A DNA stretch of 64,000 nucleotides from Jaltomata sinuosa (taxonomy: Eukaryota > Streptophyta > Magnoliopsida > Solanales > Solanaceae), in assembly GCA_003996215.1 (NCBI GenBank), contig QJPP01001752.1:186001-250000 (forward strand), given 5' to 3'. Below the pieces are notes generated by a model. It saw only the letters and a program-made list of their open reading frames with translations. It was not told the DNA's origin and ran no database searches. Positions 1 to 11,710 of this stretch are shown piece after piece; within the stretch, counting starts at the first letter, position 1; the number at the start of each line of letters is the position of its first letter. Made by a program: the position numbers and the translations under genes.

Positions 1-176
1 TTACACCTCTTTGGTTTAGGGCCTAAAGATTGTAACAGTTGAAAGCCCAAAACAATTGAAGGAGCAAAGTTGAGCAATTAAACCTCATGTTTGGCATCCA
101 TATGACGTTGTTTAATGTAAGTTGTTGTTTTTTGGCATCCATATGATGCCTTTGAAAGAAACACGAAGAAGTTAAG

Positions 177-359
177 CTAGAAAACATGAGTAAGCATATT
201 ATAAATTCTTTTCTTGAAGTCCTTTAATATCTTCTTTTCTGTTAAGTTAAGATATCCACTAATGTCTTTCCTCACCATCTTTTCATAAAAGCCTTGTTGA
301 GTTCCTTTATCTATCATAGTTGCAAATGCCATTGATAAAGAAAGCCTGCCAGCAGCCAA
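177..359 (-). CDS. orphan exon-like ORF, unrecognised
   Basis: Open frame of about 60 codons on the minus strand, ending in TAG. The composition is protein-like: charged and hydrophobic residues are mixed (for example the stretch FYEKMVRKDISGY) and there are no low-complexity runs. An AG acceptor-like site lies just inside its upstream edge, so it could be a terminal exon. No convincing upstream exon is visible in the next kilobase, which is mostly SINE sequence. I do not recognise the protein family. It could be a captured exon fragment or a chance ORF. Confidence 0.18.
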   Translation of the reverse strand: MAAGRLSLSMAFATMIDKGTQQGFYEKMVRKDISGYLNLTEKKILKDFKKRIYNMLTHVF

Positions 360-384
360 GTTTCATTTCAAATCCAGCCAAGAC
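346..384. repeat. direct repeat, copy 1 (copy 2 at 1117-1155)
   Basis: A stretch of about 39 bp starting CTGCCAGCAGC and ending AAATCCAGC(C/T)AAGAC recurs at 1117-1155 with a few mismatches. The two copies bracket about 730 bp that is mainly SINE sequence, so they may be the edges of a segmental duplication or an insertion. Confidence 0.55.
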
Positions 385-540
385 ATAACAAATTATAGAG
401 TTAGCCAATTGAATAAGAACATATTTTGCCTAATGGAGAGGCGAGACCGAATATTAATATGTGAAATGTCATGAGAAAAATTCAGTTCCCAATATAGTGT
501 TTTCATCTTAGGTAATTATGTTGATAAATCTTCCTAGTTT

Positions 541-665
541 CAATAACAACAACAACAAACATAGTGTAATCCCACAGGTGGGTGGGCTGGGGTGTAAAGA
601 GTTTGTTCTGGAAAGACTCTCGGCTGAACAACCAGCACAATAGGAACAAACAGAACCAACAACAA
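541..665 (-). mobile_element. TS-type SINE fragment, reverse orientation
   Basis: Begins with a CAACAA run, the reverse complement of the TTG-repeat tail of Solanaceae TS-type SINEs. It continues with the diagnostic TAGTGTAATCCCACAGGTGG block and a degraded ACTCTCGGCTGAA block. Family assignment is from the remembered consensus. Confidence 0.55.
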
Positions 666-855
666 CAGTTAGAGATATAAATCCAAGAAAAAATTTCTCG
701 TGAGATTCATTAAACTCAATAGTATAATCTCCCTAAGTCTGTCCAGAGCTATAAACCGTATTGATGTGCCAAGTGTTGAGGAGGAAAGGAGAGTACAAAG
801 GCCCTCGCGAGAACAAGTAATGGATACAACATATGCCAAGGACCCAACCACATAA

Positions 856-1045
856 GCAACAACAACAACATACCCACAAGTGGGGTGTGGGGAGGGTAGA
901 GTATACCCAGACCTTGGACACTGAGGCCTGAGTACAACAAATCAAAGTAGGTATGAAGAAAAGGGAAAACATAGCAACAAATAATTAAGTGAAAAGTAAC
1001 AACCAGAAAATAGTGTGACAGCCTAAACGCAATAAACAACAATGT
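856..1045 (-). mobile_element. TS-type SINE, reverse orientation
   Basis: Starts with CAACAACAACAACATACCCA and has the GGGGAGGGTAGAGTATACCC block typical of Solanaceae TS-type SINEs. The distal part is diverged, so the right end is approximate. Confidence 0.6.
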
Positions 1046-1155
1046 ATGAAAATAAACTTAGAAATAATCTATATAAGATATGAACCAAGTACAAATATGC
1101 AAATGGAGAGATGATTCTGCCAGCAGCTGATTTTCATTCTAAATCCAGCTAAGAC

Positions 1156-1290
1156 AATCCCGGTGCACTAAAGCTCCCGATATGCATGAGGTTTGGAGAA
1201 AGACCGAACCACAAAGAATCTATTGTACACATCTTATCCTGCATTTCTGCAAGAGACTGTTTCCGCGGCTTGAACTCGTGATGAATGTAC
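1156..1290 (-). mobile_element. Au-type SINE, reverse orientation
   Basis: CCCGGTGCACTAAAGCTCCC, then blocks resembling 'tctattgtacacatcttatc' and 'ctgcatttctgcaagagact', and finally a B-box-like GCGGCTTGAACTCGTGA. This order matches the reverse complement of the plant Au SINE as I remember it. Confidence 0.65.
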
Positions 1291-2256
1291 TACTCCAATA
1301 TTTCATACCCAAAAGGGAAAAAAAATATCAAATCTTGCATATATTATTTGTACATAATGAACATTGTATGATCCAAAAAACGAAAGCTCATAAAAAAAAA
1401 ATCAAAGTTTTTTTTGTCTTTTTTAAAAAAAGATTGTGAAACTTTGTTTCTGAATTATTAGCTGTTATGAAGAGATCGATCTGTAAGCGTTAAAAACAGA
1501 GCAAACAGACAGAGCACTTTCATTTGCGCCATTTGGAAAACAAAAGATCTTTCTTGATCAATCCTTTTGATCCTCATTTTTCAAGAATAAGGAAGATCCT
1601 TGTTAGGTAATTACCGAGGCGAAACCTGCTCTCTCGGAAGTCAGTTTCCTCGCCACCTTAGTGGGACTAGTCTAAAAAACTTTCACTTGAACTGTCAAGA
1701 CTTGGTTTTTTTGCGGGAAGGCCCTTCTAGAATTACGTTTAACGTCCCTTTATTACTTTCCCGATCGGCGCCTCGTGTCGATTACTATATAATAAATGGA
1801 GGGGGGCGGGGCGGGTTAATTTTTTTGGGGGTTTTACAAAAATTGCCCCGCCCCCGTCCTGCACCGCCTCATTGCCATTCCTAAGTAGGAAGACATTTGT
1901 GGTCTCTTGTGCTAACGACAAGGGTAAGCTTGAGAACAAAATCAAACGAAGGGTATATTTGTTATACTTCAAATAGTTTGAGGATAGTTTTGACCATTTT
2001 CCAAAAAATAACTCTAGTTTATATTAATGGCCAAACACAACTCCAATTTCAATTTGTATTTGATTTTTATGGCAATATCAATTGTTGGAAAAAAATGGAA
2101 TTTAATTTTTAAAGTAAAAAGTTTAAGAGTGCGAATAGGTATAAATTATGGGGAGAAACCAACAATAATGTAAGTTATTGGGGGGCTAAAGGTAAAATAT
2201 TTAAGGCGTCCGTCCATACCCAATTCTGTGCTTTTAGGGTTTGTGAATTGGTCGTG
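1291..2256. other. gene-free stretch upstream of the cystatin-like gene
   Basis: I see no supported gene. Positions 1798-1870 hold a GC-rich patch with G-runs on the left and C-runs on the right (GGGGCGGGGCGGG facing GCCCCGCCCCCG) that could fold into a hairpin. The last 100-150 bp are presumably promoter and 5' UTR of the gene starting at 2257, but there is no clear TATA box. Confidence 0.5.
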
Positions 2257-4115
2257 ATGTTGTCACCGGTGCCGTTACCGGCGTCACCTTCACCGGATTG
2301 GGAGCCGTCGTTGAAGAAACAAAAGGTTAAGGAGGAGTTGAAAAGTATGGATGTTGAAGGTGAGGAGTCGGATGACGATGATTGGGACTTGAGCAAGTTT
2401 GGAAGATTGGATCCTTTACCTCTGTCGCTGCTGGAGCCGTGTAAAGGTGTTAAAACATTTACCCGTGACAATATCCACGAGTTTGATTTGGAAAAAGAAT
2501 TGTTTACACCTGATTCTCCTGGTGATATACTCGGTGATAAAGCTTGCTGGAAGAGATACTTCCAACAGATCGATCAAAGTGAGGTACAATTTATATTTGT
2601 TAATTCTATTAGCAGCAAGCTTGGTACATTTGTGTGAAGTTTCATGCTTTCCTTTCAGGTAATGGTTTTTGAGTTTTATTTTCTTTCAATTTTGACAAGT
2701 TCTAAGCCCATACAAGTCTTTTCTTTAGTTGTATACAATATTATTGCAATGTCTTTTGTATCTATATAGTTGGCATAACCTTTCACCCATAGATTCCCTC
2801 GAGAACTTTTTGAACTTTATTAGCTCCCTAGTACTAGTTTAGTCTTTTTTGTATTTGAGCTAATGAAGTATTGTCACCTTCCTAACTTTTGTACTATTCT
2901 GCATCTTCTTGATGCCAGCAATGAAATTTCTTATTACTTTATCAAAAAAAAAATTATTGCAATGTTAGATTGTACAGATAAAGATAGTATGAATGATACT
3001 TTCATCTACGTTGCTCGGACTCTTCAAAAATGACGTCGGATGTGTGTCGAATCCTTTAAAAGTAGTGCATTTTTACTATTTCCTCTTTTTCACTGATCTG
3101 ATTGTTTGGAACGTTTGGATATGCTTGTTTTTAGCTGCATTTAATCATAAGTTATAAGTTGGAAATCTCAGTTTTTCACTTTTTAGTTTTTTAGGGCGTG
3201 TACTTTCTACTTATTAGTCTCGTTATAACCGTGACTGTAAGGAGAGGAGGTCAATAAAAAAAAAAAGAGGGCTGGCCGATTTCCGGGCGTACTCATATTG
3301 AAAACACCTTTTTTGGCTTAAAAAGTGTTTAAAAGCCTTTTTTTACCTTAAAACAACTTAAAAACTATTTTGACTTAAAGCACTTAAAATAAGTCAATCC
3401 AAACGAGCTCCTTATCTTCTCAAAAGTAGGGTTAAGGTCTGCTTACCATTTTATACATTCTTGGATACTTGCCTGAGTTGTTAACTTGTGCATTTTTTTT
3501 CAAAGCGAATATATAAGGTGTTGTTTGTCTCTTTTACTTTGATAGGGATTTGACATTAAAGACTTTCCTGGTTATGGTCCAATGACTACCATACACCCCA
3601 TATCACCCTCTGAAGAAATAAAGGGTTATGCTGCACAGGCACTTGAGCTGTACAATGAGGATAATGTATGTTCTACTCACATTGTCTTTCTACTTGGCTC
3701 TTTTTCCTTTTTTCTTTCTCTAGAAAGCTGAGAAAGTTCCTTTGTATTCATTTTAGGGGACTAAATATGAGGTCAATGAGATTCTCAAGGTTAATCGAGC
3801 TTGCACCGGATACTTCAGCTTCTATATTACCTTTACAGTTACAAATGGCAATGGCGAGATGGAATATTTTCAAGCTCAGGTGGATGAAGATGTAGATTGC
3901 ACTTTGGAGTGCGCAATCATTAGGCCAAGGGTAATGAAATCTGCTATACATCCCTTTTTGTTTTTCTTTGAAGATTTGCAGACTGATCTCTGTCACATTA
4001 TAAATGCTCATTTTTGCTAATTTGTCAAGATTATCTAGTAATTTGTTATGATTTTTAATTTTCATACTAACTCTCCTGTGCTTTTATGTAGGCAAAGGGA
4101 GGTTTGGACATATAG
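2257..4115 (+). CDS. cystatin/monellin-fold-like protein, 4 exons, 214 aa
   Basis: Exons at 2257-2583, 3546-3665, 3757-3930 and 4092-4115 join in frame at GT-AG sites to give 214 aa ending AKGGLDI-stop. I chose the first ATG (2257); the upstream in-frame codons are not ATG. Residues 1-60 are acidic and serine/proline-rich (VEGEESDDDDWDLSKFG) and look disordered. The C-terminal half resembles the cystatin-like repeats of plant uncharacterised proteins (KYEVNEILKVNRAC, then alternating strands YFSFYITFTVTNG and MEYFQAQVDEDVDC). The inhibitory QxVxG motif of true cystatins is not visible, so a protease-inhibitor role is not supported. The last exon encodes only seven residues. Intron 1 carries MITE sequence. 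Function unknown; family assignment is by fold-like pattern only. Confidence 0.75.
3009..3075. mobile_element. half of a TIR-type MITE
   Basis: ACGTTGCTCGGACTCTTCAA matches the terminal inverted repeat seen complete at 59022-59144 and 60578-60699. The opposite end is missing. It lies in intron 1 of the cystatin-like gene. Confidence 0.5.
3113..3404. mobile_element. hAT-like MITE in intron 1
   Basis: Bounded by short inverted ends GTTTGGAT and ATCCAAAC, with internal repeats of CTTAAAA and AAGTG-type motifs that are common in Solanaceae hAT-like MITEs. No ORF inside. The 9-bp-scale target duplication was not resolved. Confidence 0.5.
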
Positions 4116-6710
4116 TGGATGTGAAAGTCTGTGCATTGTTTTGCTCTCGGGTTCAAGCTTTAGCTTTGTGTTAACAACTGTTTTGAGAGATTAGATGAAA
4201 AACTGTTTTGAGTTTCATACTAGACAAACTGGATGTCTAAATTCAAAGTTTGTTCCTAGCATCATTGTTCTGACATTATTATGATCCAAGATTGTTCCTA
4301 ACAAAATGAGCAAGTATAAATATCCATCTATATATGTTTATACAATTTCAAAACATTTGTGCATCAAAAATTTATAGAGACGTGTTTTTTGTACTCTTTT
4401 TATATCAATATGTATTTATTTCATAGCATAAATATATCAACTTTTAGTACCATACAATTTTTTTTAGATACATGTATTCAATATCAAATATACATAAATG
4501 TATTCAATGTATAGACATGGATACATACTTAGGAGGAGGAGGAGCAGCAGCAACAGAAAAAGAAGAATATACAGTTTAGATACATATATTTAGTATCAAA
4601 TATTTTAAAATGTATCTAGTATATTTATGTGTAGATATTTTTCAAAAATAAAATAAAATCCTGTTGTCTATTCCGAACTTTTCAATTCAATAGTACTCCA
4701 TTTACAAGACAATTGCTTTTCCAGTTGAATTGAATTCATTCCTTGTAAAAATTTATCATCCTGAGTATAGATTCATATGGAATTGTATACTTAAATTTAT
4801 ATTTTAGATCATAATTAATAAGATTAATTTAATAAAATAAATCCATAATAAATATTTTCATCAAAATTAAATTAAACTAATCATTACATTATTAATGAGT
4901 TAGTTATTATATCAAATTACGTTGTTTTAGGAATCTTGGTGAAATATCATATTGAAGTTGTGGACTCTGTACATCAAAGAGCAGTTGGAGATTAATTATT
5001 TAACGGAAATGGGCCAAAAATACCCTCGAACTATCCGAAATAGAGCAAATATACCCTCTATTTTATTTTTGGCTTAAAAATACCCCTGCCGTCAACTTTT
5101 TGGACCATAAGTACCCTCCAACTTAACTCTCCATCTTCCGTGCTGATTTGGCGTCCACGTGGCCGTCCAACTAGGACAAGGCCTGCCAAGTGACTGCCAC
5201 ATAGATAATAAACCTTGTCCTATTTTAAACCCACCCATATTCCAATTCAATTTACCCGCCCCAAATCCACCTCCGATCCATCTCCAGTATGATCACCTCT
5301 AAAAGATATCAATCTTTTCCCAGATGGCATTGTTTGAGTTTGCCTCATCCTCAATCTTGTGAGGTCTTCAAAAATGGTTCTTCTTCAGTTCTACCTCTTT
5401 TTCTCTTCAATCTTGCCCCTTGTTCTTCTTCACCAAACTAAATAAAAATGCACAAAATGTTATGAACAAAGAGGGATAATTTTGAAAATGTTCGACAGAC
5501 AAAGTATTGCAAGAACTACTGATTGTACATGATCCATTGTATTAAAGATTGAATCTTTGATAGATTTAGTGAAATGGGTCGGGGTTGGATTCTCAAACTG
5601 TTGCTTATATATAAGTACTAATATAATCTATAGTGGAATGAATTATTTTGTATTATGAATACGTGTATAAGATAAATGATGAATTGCCCACTGAATTTTG
5701 TTCTAATTTAAATACATTGATCAATATATAAAACACGTGTGTTCTCATATACGGGCCTAATATATATTGTACTACTCCCATTTCAATTTGTTTCTCGTAC
5801 TTTCCTTTTTGGCGGAATACATAAAGAGCCTCTTTAAGTTGCCCGGTTATTCCTTATAAACACCTCAACAAGGTCTTGCTCCTATTGAACCCCTTAAGTC
5901 ATTAAAAAGTGTGTCAATAGTGGGTTTTGCATTGCATGCTTGTGGTAATGCAATAAGTTGCTTGGTTGCCGTAGAAAGGAATCCAAATTCTTACTTGGTC
6001 TAGAGATTTGATCATATAATTTCCTATGGTCCATTAAAATGCCTGGATTAGTCACTTAGAAAATGAGAGACAGAAAACATTGGCTGGACACTTTTTGCTT
6101 CAGGAAAAAATCATTGGATGCCATCTGTCCTGGCAAGGACGTGCGTATGAAAGATTGCTTGACAGCCATAGCATGTACTGCTTTTGTTCGTTCAGAAATC
6201 TGGCTTTGCACAGGTCTATACTAGCAGGCCCCGTCTAAAGAAAGTTTTCCTTAAGCAGTGAATACTTATATTGTCCTTGGGATTAGGATTGAGGCGTAGC
6301 AGTTGTTGTAGTGTGTACTTAGAATTATCCTTAAACATGACTGTGGGGATTCATATAGCCTACTCCAACTTGCTTAAGATTGAGCGTGGACATCATGCAG
6401 TTGTTACACAATAACCTTACAGGTAGTAGTTATTGTTGGAGTGAATACTTAAAAATTGTCCTAAAAACTCTGAAAAAGAATATGTTGCTAAAAGAGGAGC
6501 CTTGACTTTCGATTGAACCCAACTAAGCAAGTCGCTGGAAGCATATTATCGTACGGTGCCACGTGATTCTACTGGAGCTTGAACTAGTTGATCTAAAACC
6601 TTTTAGAAATCTTTTGTGTGGATAGGAAAAATTTACACAATGTATCGCCTTGTAATTTGCAGCAGTTTTACTTTGATTCTGTGATATGACTGCCAATTTT
6701 GCGTTTTTAG
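4116..6710. other. intergenic, dispersed repeats only
   Basis: Positions 5008-5180 hold a common Solanaceae repeat (GGGCCAAAAATACCCTCGAA, then CCACGTGGCCGTCC). Positions 6278-6400 hold two fragments of the TTGCTT..GATTGAG(G)CGT..TTGTTG SINE 3' end. The rest is AT-rich with no supported ORF. A part of the parent gene lying 5' of the ARP relic could be hidden here, but I could not recognise it. Confidence 0.45.
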
Positions 6711-7626
6711 GAATCTTGGGATCCCTTCCAGAGGTACAAAGCAAGAGTTTTTCTCAACGGCAAACTTAATGGTACTCCTTCCTGTCATTTTACTCGCAAC
6801 CAAGCCCATAAAATAATTTTTTAATCTGGAAACTCATGTACAACATTTATCTAGGTGGTCATTGTTATTCCTTGACTTCTCCAAACTCCAAAATGTAGCC
6901 GCAAGATACCTTAACCTGTAACTTTCTGCTACATATGCAGGCAATGGATCTGTGGTACAGGAGGATCAAGTATCATCCGAGGAGAGTCCAGGAGTAGCAG
7001 ATAACACTTCAAAAAAGAAGTCTAGGAAAGTGTCAAGTAAGAATCATGACCAAAGGAACGTTGATGCATCAGAGGTTCCTAGCACTAGGCAGACGAAAAA
7101 ACGAGTGGCAAAAGGCCACACCAAGAATACCCGTGTTGACATTACTGCTAAACAAGCTGAAATTACCCAAGAACTTACCATTGAATCTAATGACATCAAA
7201 GGCAATTTGGTATTTTTCATTTTGTCTGGTTATTTCACACTTGACTTACTGTACATCTTGGCTTTGCTGTGGCAGCAAATTAAATGATGAATAATTTTAC
7301 AGGCAGGAAGAATGTACGAGCAAAGAGAAAATTTCTTCGGTGACTGCTTCAGCACACATTGGAGTTTCTGAGGGCGTTGATATTTCTATAAATCAAGATG
7401 AACCTTGGACTATTTTCGCTCACAAGAAGCCCAAAGATGGGTGGATTATATACAATCCTAAAACAATGAGGCTGCCACCTCTTTCTAAGGATACAAAACA
7501 TGTGAAGTTACTGTCTTGGAATGTCAATGGTTTGAGGGCTCTATTGAAGTTAAAGAATCTTTGCACACACTAGTTTGCTGATAAAGAAGATTTTGATGTA
7601 CTATGCCTACAGGAGACTAAACTACA
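6711..7626 (+). pseudogene. ARP: ARP-type AP endonuclease fragment, decayed
   Basis: Three exon-like blocks (6711-6771, 6941-7209, 7303-7626) encode the middle of a plant ARP-type apurinic/apyrimidinic endonuclease. They comprise a DPFQRYKARVFLNGKL block, a Lys/Ser-rich linker, and PWTIFAHKKPKDGW leading into the start of the exonuclease III domain (VKLLSWNVNGLRALLK, and FDVLCLQETKLQ in the same frame after a stop). The catalytic exonuclease remainder and the N-terminal SAP region are absent. Damage: one base appears missing in the A-run near 7328, shifting the frame; TAG at 7571-7573 interrupts the domain; and the last block ends in CAG-GC instead of a GT donor. ARP acts in base-excision repair. 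Here only a relic remains, unlikely to make an active enzyme. Confidence 0.8.
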
Positions 7627-8124
7627 GGCAAACTCTCATTTTTATCTCTTTTCTGCTTGTAGGGATCAACTTGATATTTAATAGATAATATCTACATAAG
7701 TTACTCACGTTTCAATATTTTATGCATGTATTCTACTCTGTAAACTATCTCTCTCGGTTCCTAGATTATTGGAGTGGATGAAAATAAAGGGAAATGATAG
7801 AGACATATATGGAGTATGTCATTCAAATTACTGCAATGCTATATAATATAACAGTTGTTATCTTACTCATAACCTTACAACGTTTTGAGATCTTCGTAAA
7901 CAAACTTACTATTCCAAGTTGAGAAACTGGTTGTTCTACATTGAAATCTACCAGATTCACATGGTCAATGTTTCTGATCTGAAGATCTGGTAGATGATGA
8001 TGATACTCTGGTGTTGTGGTTAGCTAGAGCTAGTGTGTACATCTTGTAACCTTCGTTCCCTGAACATCTGTGAAATATTCTTATGCATTTGAGATATTTA
8101 GTGATCTTAAATTCTCTTTGGCAG

Positions 8125-8407
8125 GGGAATCAAGTCATCTGATACAGCATCTGACATCAAGAAGGCATATAGGAAAGCAGCCCTCGGACATCATCCTGAC
8201 AAGGTCCAAATTGGAGTTCGGAGGTTGAATTAATTGTTGATAGTGTAGTCATTATATTGTTTATGTAGGCGGGTCAAATTTTGGCCAGGAGTGATGCTGT
8301 GGATGATGGTGGGTTGTGGAAAGAGATCTGAGACTGTTCACAGTGATGCTGATAGGCTATTCAAGTTGATTGGGGATGCATATGCTCTTCTCTCAAATAC
8401 CGACAAG
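8125..8407 (+). pseudogene. DnaJ-domain (TPR co-chaperone type) fragment, decayed
   Basis: Two exon-like blocks (8125-8203 and 8269-8407), separated by a short intron with AG acceptor, encode most of a J domain. Block 1 gives GIKSSDTASDIKKAYRKAAL followed by the HPD motif. Block 2 gives AGQILARSDAVDDGGLWKEI, then after a break ADRLFKLIGDAYALLS. The break is a TGA at 8329-8331; the downstream frame resumes shifted, consistent with a 2-nt loss. The sequence resembles the C-terminal J domain of plant TPR-DnaJ proteins. No TPR repeats are nearby. It lies about 500 bp after the ARP relic on the same strand, suggesting both came in one duplicated segment. Confidence 0.75.
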
Positions 8408-8544
8408 GTACACTAATACATGAACTTACTTCATTGCCAAAGCTCCTAACTGAAGCCAATTGTGTGATGCTCTTAACATATCCATAAGAAATTCCCCTCT
8501 TGTTTCATATATATGGTATGGTAGAGCGATAAATAGCTTTCATC

Positions 8545-8860
8545 CAGTGTTGTCAAAGGTGCGCTTATGCCTTGAAGCGAGGCTCAAAATGTGTTGAGCG
8601 CTTCGCCTTGCTTAATGTGCGCTTCAGTGCCGTCATCAAGGTTCTAAGCATATTTTTCCTTGCCAATGATTCTTTTCTGAATCTTAGCTCCAGCTGTGCG
8701 TTTGCATTACATGCTTCATGCATCATCAAATGTCTAAGAGAAAGGGAGTACGTTGTTGTTAGCTTGGGGAGAAAAATTACGACAATGGTGGAATGAAGTT
8801 TATCTTTGTTAGAAAACGTGCGCTTTACCGCGAATATGAGATTTTTCGGTAAAAATTTAA
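8545..8860. repeat. dispersed Solanaceae repeat (AAGCG/GCGCTT-rich)
   Basis: Starts TGTTGTCAAAGGTGCGCTTA and has GAAGCGAGGC and GAGCGCTTCGCCTTGCTTAA motifs, a pattern I recognise from many Solanaceae introns and spacers. ORFs on both strands here look like chance frames of the repeat. Confidence 0.5.
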
Positions 8861-9892
8861 ATTTAATCAAATTTTAATATAAATATCAAATCCAAATAAA
8901 AAAAAAGTATATGAGCATAAAGAAAGACATCTGCCAAAAAAGAAAAGAAAATCTCAGCATTAATGTAGGATGAGACATGTACTCTGCAATTTTTCTATAA
9001 AGGGTAACTGAATTTGTGTTTGGTAGCACCAAGCCACCAATTGGAGTAGTAGGCATAATTTGGCCATGCATGGATAATGACTATGGTAATTATTTTTTGA
9101 TTTTTCAAATTAAACGAGTAAAGTTGGATAAAGTATATTAGACAAGTAAAGATGGACGGATGTTCTTTTATACGTTCCTTCAGAAAATATTACTACTTTC
9201 TTCATTTACTTTTATTTGTCCACTTTGAATTTTGCACGCCTCTTAAGAAACGATGATTGATGTATCGAAGAGTATACGATAAAGAGCTTTTGTGCCCCCC
9301 ATAGGGCCTATTAATAATAAATGCAGAAAACTAAAAGACTGCATGCATGCAGAAAGTATATATGTACAAATACTAGTGAAACAAAAGTGGTCAATCTTAC
9401 ACTTGACCATACACTCAAAATAGCAAGTTATCAACCCTCTTTTCAGCCTAATTTTTTATTTGAAAAGGTTAATAAAGACAATTTGAGTTGTGATTTTTGT
9501 GATTTCAAATTTTCACCTCATATGTTTAAGATCACAAAATTAAAAGATATTTAGATACATTAATTTTTAAGAACACAAAATTTAAAAGTAGAAACGGATT
9601 ATGCCGTCCTATTTATGGTAGGAAAATTAAACCTGCCTAATATTAATTAATTAATTACTTGCATGTTGTAATAAGAAAGTGCTTTCTATTACGAGGATTA
9701 TCCATAACTCAAAGTCATAATATTTTATTATAAAGAGGTTTGATTCGTATTTTATACAAAAAAAAAAATTTAATACTTAAGGCAATCTAGATAATCCTTT
9801 AAAACATCTCAATCACCGTCAATTGAAAATATTTCTACGGGTCAACGTACAAGAGATGATATGTATAAACAAATTAAAATTTATAATTAAGC

Positions 9893-10040
9893 AGAGGTCT
9901 CCAGTTTGTGCCTTGGATATAGAGTCCTTTTAATAGGGAATTTTTTATTTTTAAAGTAGGACTTCTCGATGTGAATTTGAATTATTCGGACATCTTCAAA
10001 ACGAATATCAAACATTGAGTGAAAAAACAAAAAAGAATTA
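9893..10040 (+). mobile_element. SolS-like tRNA-derived SINE remnant
   Basis: The order of motifs (AGAGGTCTCC.., GAGTCCTTTTAATAGGG, GAATTATTCGGAC, AATATCAAACATTGAGTG, A-rich tail) matches the other SolS-like copies in this window (for example 61650-61805). Strongly diverged. Confidence 0.45.
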
Positions 10041-11436
10041 TGAAATGTCCAATTTGTACTGATCATGACTTGATATGTGTTATTTTTTTATTTTATTTTT
10101 TAATCTGAACTTGATATGTTTAATTATTATACAGTAGCTTTTTAAAAAAAAAATGTTTGTTGTGTATTTAAGGGAAATCCCAAAAGAAAATTATGACCAA
10201 TTTCTAGTAAAATTAAAGCATGAAGTTTCTAATTAATTAACGACTTGTACATCACGTAGTTTCTATTCTTGTTTTTTCTCTTTCTATAGAAACTTCTTCA
10301 AAGAAGTCAAAAATAAATAATTTCATGCTTTGGTTATAATTTTATGCGATATTACCGTTAAAATAAAAAATTAATTAAGTAATACTTTTGTTCAATGTAA
10401 CATTAGAAATTTAGAATCAAACTTAGTATTGCACCTAAGTTCAAAGTTCAAACCGTCGATATAAAATCAAAAATCTAAAAAATTGTAAAATCGATTCCGA
10501 TTTAATTTTGAACCGCACTAAAGATAAGCTCAACTTTGGAGTTGGCTTATCTAATTGGCACCTCATCAACAAATATATATATGTGGAATATGATGTAAAA
10601 AGTTACACTATTTGTTTACAAAAAGTATCACGTCAATATTTAAATTTGATTAATTAAATGAATTTAAATGATCTTGAAAATTCAAATTGATAAAAGTCAT
10701 GTAGAAAATACTATTAAGGGTATGATAATAGGAAAACGTTTTCCTGACTAAACAAAAACACACAAACATATCCATAGCTATTCTTACTTGCTTAATTACC
10801 AAATATTGCTTGCAGGAGCTCGTTCATGTTACTTAATTAACTTTATTTGTATGACTTCGTTTATATTAATATGTCAATTTTAAGCTCGAATAAAAGAGGA
10901 GAGTTGTCAAAGATCAGTCGAAAACAATTTTTCTATCAAATAAGACTAGGGGTACGATTAAGGCGGCGTATACATTTTACATCTTACCCTTCTCGGATTC
11001 TATTTATGAAATTATATTCGATTTCTTCTTGTTATTGTTGTTGTTTAATTTCCAAACACCAAAAAATGCAAAAATATTTTTCTGTCGTTCCAAACACATG
11101 ATAATTATTGTAAATTCAATCCTCTTTCCAGCCGCTTATTTGGATTGAAAAGTTTAGAAGACAAATTGAGTCGTGATATACGAGATATTTTTTTTGTTTG
11201 TCTTACTTTTTTTTTTAGTTCATTTTTTTTAAAGAAAATCTTTTTTTTGGATAATTTTTAATTCTAAATTTCACGTGACGTGTTTAAAATCATAAAATAA
11301 AATTAAAGGATATTTTTGTACATTCAATACATTTTTAATTTAAGAACGGGTAGAACACAAGATTCAAAAGTCTTATTTACTTTTATAAACTTGAGCTAAA
11401 CGAAGGGATCGGAATAAAAAAGATTCGACACGTATA

Positions 11437-11709
11437 CTCCCTCCATTTTATTTTTTGTCCGTGTTGACTTGGTACACCCCTTAAGAGATTTTTAATTAGA
11501 GGTGTATTTTACTAAATTAACCTTATTAATAATATTTTTGAACTCTAAATTAGACTATTATTACTTTATGTAGTTATTTAATATTAGGGGTAGCATATAT
11601 GAAAAAGAAGTTATAAAACTATCTTGATTTGAAAAAAAAAATGAACAAGTAAATATCTATTTTTATAATAATGACCAAGTAAAGGCTAAGTAAAATGAAA
11701 CGGAGGAAA
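11437..11709. mobile_element. Stowaway-like MITE
   Basis: Starts CTCCCTCCATTTTATTTTTT after TA and ends AAAATGAAACGGAGG. Interior is AT-rich and non-coding. The ends form a terminal inverted repeat typical of Stowaway MITEs. Confidence 0.65.
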
Positions 11710-11710
11710 T

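Noticed and set aside
1600..1884. 94-codon ORF before the first gene
   Set aside because: It runs across the GC-rich hairpin-like patch, has low-complexity residues and no recognisable family.
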